A stretch of DNA of 64,000 nucleotides, from positions 72,404,302 through 72,468,301 of the forward strand of contig JAMXBB010000003.1 in the NCBI GenBank assembly GCA_024138015.1, given 5' to 3'. Positions 35,811 to 46,880 of this stretch are shown here, piece after piece (within the stretch, counting starts at the first letter, position 1; the number at the start of each line of letters is the position of its first letter). Made by a program: the position numbers and the translations under genes. The notes under the pieces were generated by a model. The model saw nothing but the letters and a program-made list of their open reading frames with translations. It ran no database searches and was not told the DNA's origin. This DNA comes from Lumnitzera littorea. Taxonomy: Eukaryota > Streptophyta > Magnoliopsida > Myrtales > Combretaceae.

Positions 35811-38322
35811 ATGGAGAAAAGGTAAGATAAACTTACTTGGATCAACAAGCTCTCTATAGGTAATTATCCTGAGGATAAGGAAAGGAGCTCCTTAGCAAGA
35901 TATCTGTTCAACACGATATCCTATTTTTATGATTCTTTAGATGGAACTGCCAGTTCCGTCGATAGGGTTCTCGTCACCAAATATAATTAGTATTGACAAG
36001 ATCTTCCTAGGACATGAAACTTGAGGAGGCTGAGAGATTGGGAAAGGTTATGCTTCCCTAGGGAGAATGAGTTCCATATATACTTGAAATATTTGGATTT
36101 TAGGTTACGGTTCCCTTTTTTGGCTTTTGTCAAGGGCTTTTTCAACTATTTTAAAGTCGCACTGAGTATGTTCTCACCCAACACATATAAACTTTTGGCA
36201 ACCTTTGTGATAGTTTGCGAAGAAGTCGAAGTTAGGGCTACGCCTTAATTAATTTGATATTTCTTCACTATTTAGAGGTAGCCTAACAAGTGGCACTTTG
36301 CTGCTGCGAAGTATGGGTGTAAGTTCATGGATGGGTTAGAATCTAAGATTTACAAGTAGCATGACAAGTTCATGTCAATAGTATTCAATGAGGACTTAGA
36401 CTTTTGGACCTAATGGACTAAGCCGATACATACAGAAGACATAGATCTTATGCCGAATGATGTAGCAACAATGAAGAAAATTCAAGAGAGAAGGAGAACC
36501 AAAATGTTCTTTAGGGATGTCAAGAGAATTATATGGTGTTATGAAAATGGAGAACCAATATTTTCTAATAAAGAAGGTATGTCAATGTGTTCCTGCCATG
36601 TCAAGTATAGCCATGAGGAAAGCTGTTCTCGAGACTTGGAGGGAGAATGGTGAACTTTGAGCCTTGTTTGTTACGAAGAATGTAAGTTCATATTTTTTCC
36701 ATGTTTAGATTAATTGGTGTACTTATGTCACAAATATAGGTACTGGAGAGGTGAATCTAGCAAAGCTACTAGCTCAAGCTCAAGCTAAGGCAAAAAAATC
36801 CAAGGCTAATAAGAGGGCAACCATCTCAGCAACTACCACTCAGCCTACTATTGTAAAGAAACCAGTAGAGGAAGTTGTAGCTAAGTAGATGGCTATGTAG
36901 AAGATCTCCTATCCTACTGAGAGGCTGAAGCAGAATGAGAAAACATAGCCAACCGAGGTTGTTCATTCTGGAGGAGCCTCTGGTCATGATTATTCAAACT
37001 TCTATTGAGCCAAGGGATGGTGAGCGTCAAGAGATACATCCTGGCGAGAATGATGAAAATGCCACTACTGTAGAAGGCTCATTGCTAGCGATTGCGGCAG
37101 CTCTGAGTGGCGACAAAATACTAGGGAAGGAGCTCGTCGACCAACCACCTATCAAGAAGTCTAAGGGCTAAGATAAAAGGGCGAAGGAGGCTATGCGTTC
37201 CAAATCTCTCAACATGAGTAGCACTAAATTAATCCCCAATAAAGTGGTCAGCAAGTACTTCATCCCTTGCTGGAGCTACCAAATTTTAGACACCGCCTTA
37301 GCCTTAGGAGACAGGATGAAATCTTTAGCTTTAATGGAAGGGATCATTCTTCTAAAAGACAAAGATATTGCTAAGAACAATGTCGACAAGGTCAGTGGTT
37401 GCAATAAGACCCATATCACGGCTAAATTATATGATGAGAGTATCCATGACCATTGCTTTTGATTATCGAATTCATTCGAGTAACTAACACATTTCCTTTT
37501 CCAAATGAGCAACCACATTCTGATAGCATTAGACGAGGCCGACAAAGAGGCAAAGAAGGTAATATCTTCAATTGTGTGTGCAATACCCAATCACTTCTGA
37601 TTGTAATAAATGAATTTGCTATAGAAAGTCAAGGATGCATACAATGCATCAAAGGACTAAGCTGTTATTACCGAGAATGTGAGGATTAGGGCTGAAATGG
37701 AGTGGAGAAAGCTTAAAGAGGAACTTACTATCGAGAAATTGGCCCATAATCTCACCGCTGATGAAATCTCAAGCTTAAAGGCCAAAATAGAAGAACAGTA
37801 CAAAGAGTTCAAAAGCTTGAAAGAGGAGCTGCGAAAGAAAAAGGAAGAGTGTTGGGGCTTGGCTGAACTATTTGCACGATGAGCAACAATGAAGATAAGC
37901 TCAAGATGCAGATCTAGGAGTTAGAGACCAACAATTCGAACTTAAATAGTCGTGTCATTGAGTTAGAGGAGACTATGAGGAGGAGGCCATCTGTTGAAGA
38001 GGCTCTCAATATAGTTACTCCTAATTGGCAATACAAGAAGCTTCTAAGAAAAAAGTTGTTACAAGGAGTTCAAGCGACAAAAGAAGAGGTCTTGAAGCCT
38101 CATCCTAATTACAATCTCTCATGTTTCGACTTTGCTGACATCAACGACAAAATTAGTAGTGCCGACAAAGATGAAGACGATGAGACAGGTGCCGATAGTA
38201 TGGATCAAAGTGATCGTGAAGCTCATGCTAAAGAAGTTGCTTGCTCTAAGAACCTAGCTATCAAGGAATTCCTATCTAATGATTTAAAAATCACTTCTAC
38301 TGAATCTGAAGATAGACCATAA
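35811..38322 (+). pseudogene. Reverse-strand gene of Tat element C (PF04195-like, coiled coil)
   Basis: This is the only near-complete copy of the gene that runs against gag-pol. Exon 1 (35,811-36,576) has DSLDGTASS, WERLCFPRENEFHIYLKYLDF, FFNYFKVALSMFSPNTYKLLATFVIVC, WHFAAAKYGCKFMDGL and DEDLDFWT-like sequence, resembling PF04195. Intron 1 is 36,577-36,739 (163 nt; AAGAAG|GTATGT, AAATATAG), at the same place and size as in D. Exon 2 starts GEVNLAKLLAQAQAKAKK. A likely 66-nt intron 2 (37,559-37,624) joins EADKEAKK to KVKDAYNASKD. Exon 3 forms a long charged coiled coil (KLKEELTIEKLAHNL, EFKSLKEELRKKKEE) and an acidic tail with PNYNLSCFDFADIND, shared with D's tail at 42,844. Stops at codon 5, in the Trp codon before QD, and later, plus frameshifts near 36,930 and 37,460, kill it. 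The role is unknown. It may be a capsid-like or nucleic-acid-binding accessory protein. Confidence 0.75.
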
Positions 38323-38884
38323 GACTTACTGTATCAACACATTACATTGTTGTGTAATTTATTAATTGGAATATAATTAAGGCAATGTTGAGTTCTTGTG
38401 ACATTTAATTTTACATATTGCATTCTCTCAGTTTGTATGGTATATATTTGTTACCTCATGATCTCATTCGTCAGCATGTTTTATTTTTCACACTATTTGT
38501 GTCTTAGCATGTGTTATTTCATACGCCCAACTATTTCTCAGCATATTTTATTTCACATGCCTAATTATCTTTCGACATGTTTTATTTCACACACCATTTG
38601 TTTCTCGGCATGTTTTATTTCATACACCATCATTTTATACTGTCCATTAATCATTTAAGGTGTAGACTAACCACATTACTCGGCCGTAAGGTTAATTTGT
38701 ATAGGTCGTTAACTACGTTAGGCTAGAAGCTAGATCAGTTTGTTTGCCATGCAACATAGAACTCATTAGTTCGATAATCGTAACCAAAATATGATGAGAC
38801 TTCAAATATATAATTGTCATAAATAAGCACCAATCTTCAAACATGTTGGCTACCACCAATAAGAGATGGTAGAAATCATCCTGC
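38323..38884. other. Convergent intergenic region of element C
   Basis: Non-coding DNA between the 3' ends of the plus-strand extra gene and the minus-strand pol. It contains the minisatellite at 38,473-38,645. Transcription from both sides would converge here. Confidence 0.6.
38473..38645. repeat. About 35-bp minisatellite, five diverged copies
   Basis: Successive units contain (A/G)(G/A)CATGTTTTATTTCACAC followed by a variable CCATTTGTTTCTC-like tail, at about 33-36 bp spacing. Two similar units remain in element D near 43,500-43,560 (GATACGTTTTATTTCACATG). The repeat is therefore an old feature of the region after the extra gene. Confidence 0.8.
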
Positions 38885-40928
38885 ATTAATTGAAATAAAA
38901 TTTTAGATTCTTGGTGTTCTAAGCTCGAAGGATGATAGATCCATCCAACCTTCCTAGTTGATATGCCCCTTCACCAACAACTTCCCGGATCTTGACAAGA
39001 TCCTCCCAATTCGTGTCAAGCTTTCTCTAATTTGCTCGTGCACCAGTTGCTTCCATCTTATAGGAAACCAGATCTCTGGGTTAGAAAACCTTGTGCTTTA
39101 CTTTCTAATTGTAGTATCTTGCTATTTTATGCTAGTATGCCACAACCCTAGCTCTTGCAATGTCTCGAATTTCCTTAATAGTATCCAGATTCGCTGTTAA
39201 TCTGACTCGATTGAGCATAACATCAAAATTATGCATCCATAGATTGGGCAAGTCCAGCATAATCGTCAACACGGCTTCAGTGCCGTAGGCTAACTTAAAT
39301 GGCGTCTCTCTTGTTATGGTTTTGTGAGTGTTTTTATATCCCCATAGGATGTTTGGTAGTTCATTGGCCCATTTCCCCCTGACTTGATCCACTTTCCGTT
39401 TCAGGCTGTATAATATGATCTTGTTAACAACCTCAACTTGTCCATTTATTTAGGGTGCGCTACAGACATATAGTTAAGCTGAATGCCATGCCTCTCACAA
39501 AACGACCGGAACTTATTGTTGTCAAACTGTGGACCATTATCTATAACTATCATGTAGGGAACTCCAAATCTTGATATGATGAGGTTAAAGACGAAAGCTT
39601 CCACTTTCTGCTCAGTGATCTTTGCTACAACCTTAACCTCAGCCCATTTGGTAAAGTAGTCAACAGCAACAATGATGAATTGGCATTGAGCAGTAAACTT
39701 TAGGAAGGGTTCGAGAATATCTAGCCCCCATTGGGTAAAACGCTAAGGATTAGTTAGGCTACATAACTTAGTTACAAGTGCATTAATTGGTGACTTGTGC
39801 TTCTAGCATTGAGGATACTGCTAAACAATGTCCTTTGCATCTTCTCTCATAGTTGGCCAATAACAGACGAGTTGTGTTGCTCGAATGTACAATGTTTGTA
39901 ACTTTACATGATTACTGCATATGCCTCCATATAGTTCAAATAAGACCCTCTAGGCATCCCATCGAGAAAGGCATCAAAGGTAAGGTTGAGATAGGCCATG
40001 CTTATACTGCTGATCATCAATTAGCATGTAGTTTGCAACCTAGTAAGCCAATCTTTGAGCCTCCTTTTTGTTGTTACGAATAGTACCATCTTTTAGATAA
40101 TTTACTAAGGAATCCATCCATGATTCATCTCTTGGGCAAAGAGCTAACTCATAGCTCTACAAGAGATTGGATAAACTTTTCTATGGGAGAAACTCCAACA
40201 AAAGTTTCTCGTTCAACTCAAGGAATGCCATATTGCCTAACTTTAACGGCTTATCAGTAGTGATATTCTTGCTTCTGGGAATTTGTAAATGAAGAATGAT
40301 AGGAATTCTTCTAAGAGTGTTTGTATTACCAAGAGGTACTTGCTTATCTCTTCTTCTCTTATTACGTAACTTCCGTTGACCTGATTTACCACCAACTGAG
40401 AATCAAAGAACACTTTAAGTTTCTTAGTACCAATTTCCTTTTCCAATTTCAATTTGGTGATTAGAACTTCGTACTCTGCTTCATTGTTACTGGCTGGGAA
40501 TCCAAGTTTCAGAATGTAATGGATTTTGCCATTACGTAGGCCTGCACTGCTTCCTTCTTGTGTTGAAGAACCATTGACATAAAGAAACCAGATAGGTTTC
40601 TCTGTGATCTCCATACAGTCTTCCTCTCTTGTGAACTCGTCAACAAAATTCATTAGTACTTCGGCTTTTAGTGCCGTTCTAGCTTTATATTGCACATCAT
40701 GGGCATTGAGCTCTAAGGCATATTTCATCATCCTCCTTAAGAAGTTAGGCCACTGTAATGCTTGTTGTAATAGTTGATCAGTAAGGATAATACTCTAGTG
40801 AGCTTTAAAATACGGCTTCAACTTTCTTGTCAAGAGAACCACTGCTAATACAAATTTTTCAATTTTTGTATACCAAAGCTCTGGCCCTTGCAAAACATGA
40901 CTCACATAATTAATACCAGGTATTAATT
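38885..40928 (-). pseudogene. Element C pol remnant: RNase H, archaeal RNase H, integrase
   Basis: Reading leftwards from 40,928: YVSHVLQGPELWYTKIEKFVL (RNase H part), then the archaeal-type RNase H (IWFLYVNGSST, SNNEAEYEVLITKLKL, FFDSQLVVNQVNGSYV at 40,280-40,600). Integrase follows with WGLDILEPF, VPYMIVIDNGPQFDN and, one base out of frame, NGQVEVVNKI. It continues through KWANELPNILWGYK to a C-terminal domain (RPRDLVSYKMEATGA, NWEDLVKIREVVGEGAYQL) ending near 38,885. The first catalytic Asp of the second RNase H is Asn (VNGSS). All three integrase catalytic residues survive, but a 1-nt deletion near 39,452 separates the Glu from the rest. Protease and RT are entirely missing upstream. Confidence 0.87.
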
Positions 40929-40929
40929 A
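40907..40929. repeat. Perfect 23-bp palindrome at a deletion junction
   Basis: Arms TAATTAATACC and GGTATTAATTA flank a single A. It lies exactly where element C jumps from the gag end to RNase H, skipping protease and RT. Confidence 0.9.
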
Positions 40930-42315
40930 CTTCGTTAGGTGCTCTAGTAAGATTAACATCCCTTATATCTCTTATGACCATTGTTGGCCGAGTGTCATCC
41001 TCATGTTTATCTCTTCTCCTCTAAGATGGTTTTTCGATTCTTTCAACATCATGCGCTAAAAATTTTCACAGATGCCCGTATTGTATTACAGCTTCAATTG
41101 CATTCTTGAGTTGAATGCACTCATCTATATTTTGACCCTCATCATGGTGGAAATCACAATACTTGTTCGAATTTCTTCTTAAAGGATTCCCTTGCATTCT
41201 TTCCGACCATTAGAGGACACCTCTTTCCCTAAGTACTTCCATTAAAATGTCCAAGATTGGATGATTGATAGGTATATGGGAAGTAAATGTCGATATCCCC
41301 AGTCTCTTTCTCTTGGCATTTGAACTGTTGTCATTGTTTGTGCTAAGTATATCCCTTGTATTTTTTCATTTGTCACTCTTTCCATCTCTTCTACTCTGAT
41401 TAGCCTCTCATCGTGCTTTTATGTTGTCTTCTTGTCAGATGTATGAGGTGGCTTTGTGAAAGACTTGAAAAATTCTCTACAAAGTTTAACTCCATTAATT
41501 ACGGCATTAAGGGCTACACTCATATGCAGTTCTAGGATTTAGACCGTCTCGACCATAAATCTTGTTAAATAATCCTTGATTGATTGATCAGACTTTTGTT
41601 TGATGGTGTTAAGGATTGAAGAGTCCTTAACAAGAAGTTTGCTAGTAAAAAAGTGTTGAAGGAACACCTCTGCTAGTTCATCAAAACATGAAATGGTATT
41701 TGGTTTCAGGTATTTGAACCATGTGCTAGCTGTATTCCTTAAGGTTGAGGGAAAGGCTTGATAGGCTACCACGTCACTTAAACATGCAACTTGGCCAGTG
41801 TATGGTAGTACTCTAAATGGTCTTCAAGGTCTTTCATCCCATCATATGTTTTGAACGAAGGCAGCTTAACATGCCGAGGTATTACTTCTTCCAAAATCTC
41901 TAGGACAAAAGGACTTTTCTTGATTTGGAACTGTTTGGTTGTTACAAAAGGGGTGCTAACGTGCGAGGGTCCCATATGATACACGTGTTGCGGTTGCTTG
42001 CCCTTATCAATCTTCCTAAAAGTAGGAACTAAAGGTCTCGTTGGAACCTCAGCTTACTCTTTTGGCAATTTAGGAGAATAAATGCAATCATCGTCACTGT
42101 TGGCATCATGATTACCATGCTCTTTGTCCTGATTCGAGTGAAAACTTTTATGAAGAAGGCTAAGGATTTGTTCATGTTTTTTTATTTAACTTAGAATTTT
42201 CTTCAGCTAAATCGAGACAAAGTTGGTCAAGTTGAGCCAATCATTTTTCATTAAAGTGTCAACTCCCCCCTTCAAGGTGGTAGGAGGAAGTACCAACACT
42301 TGCACTTCTGGTCAT
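40930..42315 (-). pseudogene. Tat-lineage gag, element C
   Basis: Starts at an ATG at 42,315 (MTRSASVG), matching MTKSVGAG of element D. The capsid-like part at 41,540-41,980 (YDGMKDLEDHLEYYHTLAKLH, AFPSTLRNTASTWFKYLKPNTISCFDELAEVF, KSDQSIKDYLTRFMVETV) is good. The nucleocapsid-like end near 41,130 reads YCDFHHDEGQNIDECIQL; the metal-binding His of GHN is now Gln. Frameshifts lie near 41,775 and 41,530 and stops are scattered. The gag tail ends at ITRAPNEVIN-like sequence and runs straight into RNase H across the palindrome. Confidence 0.85.
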
Positions 42316-42350
42316 TTTAGTTTTAACTATGTGGTTGTGTATAGAGAAAA

Positions 42351-42363
42351 ACAAACGGTGCCA
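42351..42363 (-). promoter_or_regulatory. Primer-binding site of element C
   Basis: Minus strand TGGCACCGTTTGT lies two bases inside the LTR. The TGGC-CCGTT core resembles the tRNA-Asp-type site TGGCGCCGTT used by many plant Gypsy elements, but the remainder has diverged, so the tRNA is uncertain. Confidence 0.6.
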
Positions 42364-42365
42364 AA

Positions 42366-42838
42366 TGCTGTTAGTAAATTTTGGGATGAGGAAAAATCCT
42401 GCAAAAAAAAGTGAAATACTTGGTACCAGGGCAAGGCCAGTGTAGCCACTCTGATGCCTAAGTTAGTTAGGTAACTTAGTAGAGTAAGTATATGAATAAG
42501 AAGTGTCAAGGCCTCTTATAGAGTTTATTTCTAGTATTTATAGATGGTTATAGTGACCAAGGCAATTGTCGGGACAACTATTAAGACATATAGATGCTTC
42601 TTGACCTAACATCTCCCCTCATATGTAAGACTAGCAAGTGGTTATGTAATATAACCATGCTTATGATAAATGTTTAAGGCACAAACTTAAATTCAAACCA
42701 AAAGCGTTTCTTATACTCAGCATAAATGTCATATATCAACTATGTAGTGCAAATGCCGAGAGAGTTAGTTACGAGGCTTCTCGGCTTCTTAGCAGATGAA
42801 AGGTTAAGTGTCAGATGAATAAAAATTGACTATCAACA
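42366..42838 (-). mobile_element. Element C 5' LTR (473 bp)
   Basis: Plus strand TGCTGTTAG to TATCAACA, so canonical TG...CA ends survive here. It is the right-hand boundary of the nested insertion; ATCCC follows directly. A minus-strand TATA box (TATAAATAC, 42,534-42,542) would drive gag-pol leftwards. Confidence 0.9.
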
Positions 42839-42843
42839 ATCCC
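42839..42843. repeat. Target-site duplication, right copy (ATCCC)
   Basis: Identical to 21,757-21,761. Element D sequence resumes here in the reading frame that was left at 21,756. Confidence 0.85.
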
Positions 42844-43234
42844 TTCCTCAAAAAACATTCCTCGAGAGGAAGTACTAGGTGATTTGTGCCAAGAAATTGA
42901 TAGCAATGGCAATTTTAAGGTCATTCCTCATGAGACAATTGAAGGACCATCAGGCTAAATGGATAGTGAGCTGAGTCCTAAGTAAAGAAGTAAGAAGGAG
43001 TTTGCTAACCAACATCCATCTAAGAAATTCAAAGCCTTAGACGAGAGAACGAAGGAGGCTATGAGAAAGGAGATTATGAAAGTTTACCCTAACTATGACC
43101 TTTCATGTTTAGACTTTACCGACATTAATGACAATAACGCTAGCAGTAGCAATGAAGAAGTAGAGATAAAGGTTCAAGTGCAGAGTGACAATGATGAAGC
43201 CAATGTTAAAGCTCCTATCGATAATGAGGAATGA
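42844..43234 (+). pseudogene. Reverse-strand gene of Tat element D, 3' part
   Basis: Continues the gene interrupted at 21,756. Taking out 21,762-42,843 leaves the frame open for about 30 codons past the join before a TAA near 42,957. The end of the gene is clear: a basic stretch, then YPNYDLSCLDFTDINDNNASSSNEE and an acidic tail ending at TGA 43,232-43,234. It parallels HPNYNLSCFDFADINDK of element C. The coiled-coil section seen in C is mostly missing here, so an internal deletion is likely. Confidence 0.7.
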
Positions 43235-43949
43235 TCATCTAAGGGGGGCCCTTACATTTGCAAAGAGACATCCACCTACTCCAAAATCCCAATTTCAAAA
43301 AAGAAGTAAGCTCTAGGAGAGTCCCATCTTCTTTTGTTCAAGACAATACTTTCTCCCAATCAAAGAAAAAGAATGTTTTGGATTCTTGAAATTCTATTAA
43401 TTTGTACTTTATTTTCTATATGTTGTATAGATTAAATATAGTCGGGATGTTGATCATTTATTAAAATGTGATATTCGGCCTTTAAACCCTTTGCTTCTAG
43501 TGCATTTCATTTTACGTGCAAGTTATTATTTTTCGATACGTTTTATTTCACATGCATATTAGATATCTTTTTAAAGACATAACATTCATTAGTTGCATAA
43601 GACGTGAATTATTGTGCTTTTTTTTTAGCCATGATATTACCTATTAGTAAGCATGGCAAAGTTGGTTCTCTAGCTTCTTAGCATATTATAAATAAGAATT
43701 GACATTAGTTATCAATAATTATTAAGTTTATTAACCATTATAGTTCTAAACTCATTAAATATTAGTTCATTCACTATATCGATAGAACTTTATTAATCTG
43801 TTAATCATGCACTAATCGGGAATAAAAATAATGGGAAGTAATGATACTCATAAACTTGAAATGAACATTTCATAGTTGAAACAAGACGTAGGCCATTGCC
43901 TTACAAAGTTTAGCATAGAAATAAACCATAACATCAAAGGAACTAAGCA
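43235..43949. other. Element D non-coding region between extra gene and pol
   Basis: No gene is seen. It includes two decayed copies of the about 35-bp repeat found at 38,473 in element C and a T9 run near 43,620. Confidence 0.5.
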
Positions 43950-45095
43950 AAATAAAGCTTCAAATTCTTAGCATTCTACGCTTAAGGGATGATTGTCCCA
44001 TCTAACGTTTTTAGTCGATAAGCCCCTTTACCTATGACTTCTTGGATCTTAATAGAATCCTCCCAATTTGTGCCAAGTTTGCTTTGTTTATCTTGTACAC
44101 CAATTCCCTTTAACTTTCTACAAACCAAATCTACAAGCCAAAAGACCATGTGTTTCACCTTTTGATTGCAATATTTGGTTGCTTTGTACTGATATGCAGT
44201 AACTCTTACCTTTACAACATCTCTTATCTTCTCAATCGTGTCTAAATTGACTATACAATCAACTTGCCATTATGTCAAAGTTCTGCATACTAAGAATGGG
44301 TAGATCTAATTCAATTAGTAGTAGAGCTTTCAACCCATATGCTAGCCTAAAAGTGTTTCTCTTACTGAAGTCTTATGAATAGTCCTATGCCTTGAAAAGA
44401 TACTTGGTAGTTTGTTAGCCTATTTACCCTTGACTTGGTCAACATTCCTCTTCAAACTATGTAAGATGATTTTATTAATGGCTCCTACTTGCCCATTAGT
44501 TTGCGGATGAGCCACTGACGTATAATCTAAATGAATGCCATGTTTTCTACAAAATGCCTGAAATTTATCATTATCAAATTGTGGTCTATTATCAGTGGTT
44601 ATCATAAATGGAACCCTAAAATCTTGATAAGATAAAATTGAAAACAAAAGCTTCGACCTTCTGTTCAGCGATTCTTGCCACTACTTCGGCCTCCGCCCTC
44701 TTTGTAAAATAATTTAGGGCAACTATGACGAATTATTGCTAGGTTGTAAACTTTGGAAATCGTCCGAGTATATCCAATCCTTATTAGGTAAAGGGCTAAG
44801 GACTGGTGAGGCTGTGTTGTTTAATAAAAGGCGCATAACTCAGTTCCACATGTTTCTAGCATTGTAAACATTGCCAAATAGTCAATCTTGCATCTTCATT
44901 CATACTTAAGCAATAATAGCCGAGTCACAATACATAGACATACAGGGTTTGAACCTTCACATGGTTGCTACAAATACCGTTGTGTAATTCGGACAGTATT
45001 TACTGTGCATCCTTTAGTAAAAGGCAACATAGGTAAGGTTGGGAATACAATTGGTCATCTATCAGCTCATAATTTATAGCTTGATAAATCAACCT
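43950..45095 (-). pseudogene. Tat integrase, element D
   Basis: The core at 44,420-44,647 reads FRVPFMITTDNRPQFDNDKFQAFC and VAHPQTNGQVGAINKIILHSLKR. The second catalytic Asp is kept, but the catalytic Glu (family NGQVEAINK) is Gly and the flanking Gly of DNGPQ is Arg. The zinc-binding N-terminus (44,850-45,095) and the C-terminal domain (TNWEDSIKIQEVIGKGAYRL near 44,030) are present with stops and frameshifts. Confidence 0.85.
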
Positions 45096-46374
45096 TCAAG
45101 CATCTTTTCTATCATAAGGAAGAACACCCTCTTTCAAATAGTCCATGATTAGGCCCATCCATGACTTCTCCTTTATGTAGGGAGTCAACTCATAGCTTTG
45201 CTTAAAAGTTTGTAAGCTCTTATTAGGGAGATAATCAATAAAGAGCTTGTCATTTAAATCAAAGAGTGCCATACTAGCTAACTTCAACAAGTTGTCAACA
45301 GCAATGTTTCTGCTTCTCAGCATTTTCTCAATTGAAAATGGATAGAAACTTTTCCATGAGCAATTGTACTATCTGCAAGTACTTGCTCATTATGTTTTCT
45401 TTTGCTGCATAACTCCATTTAACCTGATTCACTACGGGTTGTAAGTTGGAAAAAAATTCAATTTCCTCGACACCAACTTCCTTCACCAATTTGAGTCTAG
45501 CTATTAAGGCTTCATATTCAGCTTTATTGTTGCTAACTAGAAAACCAAACTTCAAAGTGTAATTAACTTTCACATTATGAGGTCCTTACAAAATGAGACT
45601 TACACCATATCCTTCTTTTATATAAGAGCCATCGACATGTAGATTCCATATTAGCTTCTTTGCCGTCTTTATGTTGTCCTCCTTACTAGTGAATTTAGCT
45701 ACAAAATTTGCCAACACTTGAGCTTTCAATACTGTTCTGGGTTTATACTATACACCATAGGCACTTAGCTCTAGAGCATACTTCATCATCCTCCTTAAGG
45801 AGTTTGGTCATTGTAAAGCTTGCAACAAAGGTTGATAAGTGAGAACAACAATGTGCTATGCATCAAAGCATGGCTTTAACTTTTTTACTGAGAGAACCAC
45901 CGTTAGTACAAATTTCTCAATTTTTGTATATCGGTGTTTCGGCCCTTAAAAAACATGTCTCACATAATAAATCAGCTAATGCTATCTTCCTTTTATTCGA
46001 ACTAAGATAATGGAAAGTGCTCAATTGCTAATTGATAGATATAGATACAAATTTTTTTCTTGAAAGGGTGTTGAGAGTATTAATGGTGATGCAAGAAACT
46101 CCTTCAGCTCATCGAATGATCTTTCACACTCATCCATCTACTTGAAATCTTTCAAATTCTTTAGGAATTTAAAGAATTTCACACATTTGTTGGCACCTAT
46201 CAACATAAATGTATTTAGGGCAGCTATCTATCCATTTAGTTCCTAAACTTCCTTAATTATGCAAGGGGACTTCATGTTCTAAATGGCATCAATCTTCATT
46301 AGGTTTGCTTCAATACCACGTTGGATGACTATATAACTTAAAAATTTTCCTAAAGTAGCACTAAAAACACATTT
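45096..46374 (-). pseudogene. Tat dual RNase H region, element D
   Basis: The conventional RNase H (IYYVRHVF, YTKIEKFVLTVVLSVKKLKP) occupies about 45,750-46,200. The archaeal-type one follows: LIWNLHVDGSYIKEG, VSNNKAEYEALIARLKLVKE, IEFFSNLQPVVNQV and NIAVDNLLKLAS (45,250-45,660). The first Asp, the Glu and the last Asp are retained. The third acidic position is lost (FSNLQ for family FSDSQ). Frames shift near 45,325 and 45,575. Confidence 0.83.
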
Positions 46375-46880
46375 CTACATATTTAGCTTCATGTTGTATC
46401 TCCTTAGGGTACTAAATGTCTCCTCATGATCAGCAAGAGGCTGACTTTCTATCATGCTTTTTACTATTATATCGTAGACATATACTTTGATGTTATAGTG
46501 AATCTGAGACTTAAACATCTTAGTAACAAGCCATTGATAGGTTGCGCCAACCTTTTTTAGCCCGAAGGGCATCACCATGTAACAATGCATCCTAAAGTTG
46601 GTGATAAATGACTTGTGAAGCTCATCTTCCTCAACCATTTTGATTTGATTGTAGCTAAAAACTGCATTCATAAAAGATAGTAAGGCATGTTCAGTAGTTG
46701 AGTTAACCATTTGATCTATTCTAAATAAGAGGAAGCAATCTTTAGGACATGCCTTATTCAAATCCATAAAGTTTATGCATATACATCACTTGCTGTTAGA
46801 CTTCTTGACTATCACACAATTGGCTAGCCAAGTCGAATAAGACTCTTCCTAATGAACCCTGCTTTTAGTAGCTTTGGGAC
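46375..46880 (-). pseudogene. Tat reverse transcriptase, element D
   Basis: LLKAGFIRK, TWLANCVIVKK, CINFMDLNKACPKDCFLLFRIDQMV, LLSFMNAVFSYNQIKM, SFITNFRMHCYMVMPFGLKKVGATYQ and YNMKLNM identify the domain. The active-site YVDD reads YVYD, a GAT-to-TAT change that removes one of the two catalytic Asp residues. The C-terminal thumb continues in broken frame to about 46,200. This is the only minus-strand Tat copy here that still has RT; element C has lost it. Confidence 0.87.

Noticed and set aside
37276..37590. Minus-strand open frame of 104 codons in element C.
   Set aside because: It is antisense to the second exon of the reverse-strand gene. The coding signal (parallels with element D, splice sites) is on the plus strand.
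38473..38645. A CRISPR array.
   Set aside because: The repeats are diverged, contiguous units without spacers, and this is a plant retrotransposon.
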